From contig JAQFVV010007210.1 of the NCBI GenBank assembly GCA_028023455.1, forward strand, positions 1 through 64,000: a stretch of DNA of 64,000 nt, in the 5' to 3' direction. The DNA is from Epiperipatus broadwayi (lineage: Eukaryota > Onychophora > Udeonychophora > Euonychophora > Peripatidae). Under the pieces are notes generated by a model. The model was not told the origin of the DNA. It did not search any database and saw only the letters and a program-made list of their open reading frames with translations. Both the position numbers and the translations under genes were made by a program. Below, one piece after another: positions 62,693 through 64,000 of the stretch; within the stretch, counting starts at the first letter, position 1; each line of letters opens with the position of its first letter.

Positions 62693-63460
62693 AAATTTTA
62701 TAGATTTGAAATATTTGATGAGGATGGTACATAATTCAAGTAATAGTAAAGTATTTATTTGATTACTAACTGTATTGCTTGAAATAATTAAGTTATGGAT
62801 ATCCCATGTTTTTATTTTAAGTTATGAATAACAACCAACATTATAGTCCAAGAAATTTTTTATTTCATTTTGCTTTTTAGTGCTTTGCCTATCAAATTTA
62901 AATAAGAGCATTTTAAAAAAACTATTATATATATATTATTCCATCTCCTGTCTATGTCATTCAAACAATCATTTCTTCTTGCACGATGAGCTTTTTGACA
63001 AATTGTCTAATTTGGATTGAAACGTCAGATGTAAGCAAAGCTTCATTAAATACAGACAACAAAAAAAACAAAACAATGATGTCATTTCTAATTTTAAAAG
63101 TCTTATGGTTAATTAAAAATAAGTTAAATAAATAAACATTAATAATAAATACATCACTTTTAAATTAAGTGGAAGACAACAGAAACGATTTCTTTTCCTG
63201 ATGCTGTTATTATAATTGCAATGTCCCTTCTTTGTCAAAATGCCTGCAAGAATAAATTGATTGTTTATAAATTGATTATTTGTTAGCTGTATTACATTTC
63301 GCGTGAATTTAAATTTGAGCCTCACCATTTTTATTGTCTTGTATTTAATTTTAATGTACCATAATTATTCGTATATATTATAATTTATAAACAGTATATT
63401 AGATGTACTCATTGTAGATCATGTTTGGACGTATACTTTTAGATATAAATAATATAATAT

Positions 63461-63555
63461 ATTGAAGATATATGTCTAAAACTGGCTAAAGTAGAAAATC
63501 ATTTAACTTATTGAAGATATATGTCTAAAACTGGTTAAAGTAGAAAATCATTTAA
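63461..63555 (+). repeat. 49-bp tandem duplication at the start of the Penelope-like region
   Basis: The unit begins attgaagatatatgtctaaa and ends gtagaaaatcatttaa. It occurs at 63461 and 63510 with one or two differences. As 49 is not a multiple of three, the first copy is out of frame with the coding region that follows. Confidence 0.85.
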
Positions 63556-64000
63556 TTTTCTTATGTAAATGTAAATCAGAAGGGATCATCCCTGAGGGTT
63601 TGCAGTTAAAACCTCCTATTTCCTCCAAGGGAGCTGAGAAAATTATTCAGAGAGCAAATGAGGCCTTATTGAGAGAAAGTATAAAGGTTCAGCCGTTTAC
63701 CAAGTATCAAACATTCCGATCTATTAGAACATTGCGATCTATTAGAAATGTGGAATCGTTTCTACAATATAAAGTTACAGATGAAGATTTCTCAAGAATT
63801 TGTCAAACAGTGAACAAATCATATTGTAAGTTATGTGGAAGGATAAAAGAACTTCAGAAGAAACTTGCAAATCTACATGGGCAAGTCATCAGTGAAAAAT
63901 CTTAGTTCTAAACACCTTACTGATTGAGAATTATCAGTTTTTGAAAAAGGTTTGCATTTCACCATTACCCCATCTACTGTCCCACTATTGGATATAATGG
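63505..64000 (+). pseudogene. Penelope-like element, N-terminal region, runs off the window
   Basis: The frame reads KLVKVENHLIFLCKC, then GIIPEGLQLKPP and GAEKIIQRANEALLRESIK, then a frame to the stop at 63905. This 'L..HL.FL..C...IP.GL.LK' opening and the following helical region are typical of Penelope-like polyproteins ahead of the RT. Past 63895 the frame changes: LSVFEKGLHFTITPSTVP matches the 'E..LL.KGL.F..TP..IP' segment that normally follows, so a frameshift plus a stop interrupt the copy. The RT itself would lie beyond the window. No start codon is claimed. Confidence 0.72.

Larger units (their letters stand above)
58719..64000 (+). other. dystrobrevin intron, 5' part
   Basis: After the donor GTGAGT this intron runs to the window end with no further exon recognised. 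It holds a repeat unit at 59020-59110, a split nuclear copy of mitochondrial cytochrome b (59600-60035 and 62226-62423), a 2.2-kb insertion between the halves, a hammerhead-like repeat (62424-62692) and the start of a Penelope-like element. The stretches 59120-59590 and 62700-63450 show nothing recognisable. Confidence 0.65.

Overview
This is a stretch of an animal nuclear genome: strongly AT-rich, no bacterial gene organisation, and one recognisable host gene split into four short exons by introns of about 13, 13, 30 and more than 5 kb. The gene is dystrobrevin on the + strand. The exons carry the ZZ zinc finger (1785-1951), the segment after it (15097-15224), a proline/serine-rich linker (28170-28268) and the start of the syntrophin-binding/coiled-coil part (58616-58718). 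Splice sites and reading phases agree across all junctions. The gene starts before the window and continues after it. A nuclear copy of mitochondrial cytochrome b only reads sensibly with the invertebrate mitochondrial code, so the host is an invertebrate. Large introns, AT-richness and tRNA-derived SINEs fit a mollusc, perhaps a cephalopod, but that is inference.

Almost everything else is intronic mobile DNA. Intron 1 (1952-15096) holds foldback repeats, LINE 3' ends, an 800-bp palindrome with a tRNA-like head (9603-10411) and two inverted Penelope-like fragments (12783-13090, 14448-14664). Intron 2 (15225-28169) holds a small foldback and a 3.4-kb minus-strand LINE (23820-27247) with a Tigger-like DNA element nested in it (25999-26966). 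Intron 3 (28269-58615) holds a nearly intact 3' half of a Penelope-like element (35636-36679), a decayed one (46296-48371), several LINE copies, several foldbacks, a 200-bp ATT microsatellite and a Merlin-like transposase fragment. Intron 4 (58719 onward) holds the cytochrome b copy, split by a 2.2-kb insertion, and the start of another Penelope-like element running off the end.

The most interesting signal is a dispersed non-coding repeat family, often built as an inverted (foldback) pair, whose conserved block matches the core of a hammerhead self-cleaving ribozyme. The best copy, at 51784-51843 (+), has CUGAGGA, a 4-bp stem II with a CAAA loop, GAAAC, a short stem III and a stem I with several paired positions. 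Related copies at 49759-49781, 50091-50113 and 56374-56399, and a larger relaxed subfamily at 50, 4130, 4700, 30920, 44120, 56020 and 62550, share the layout with varying decay. Hammerheads are known in Penelope-like elements and retrozymes, and Penelope fragments are abundant here, so the repeats may be their non-autonomous partners or terminal repeats.
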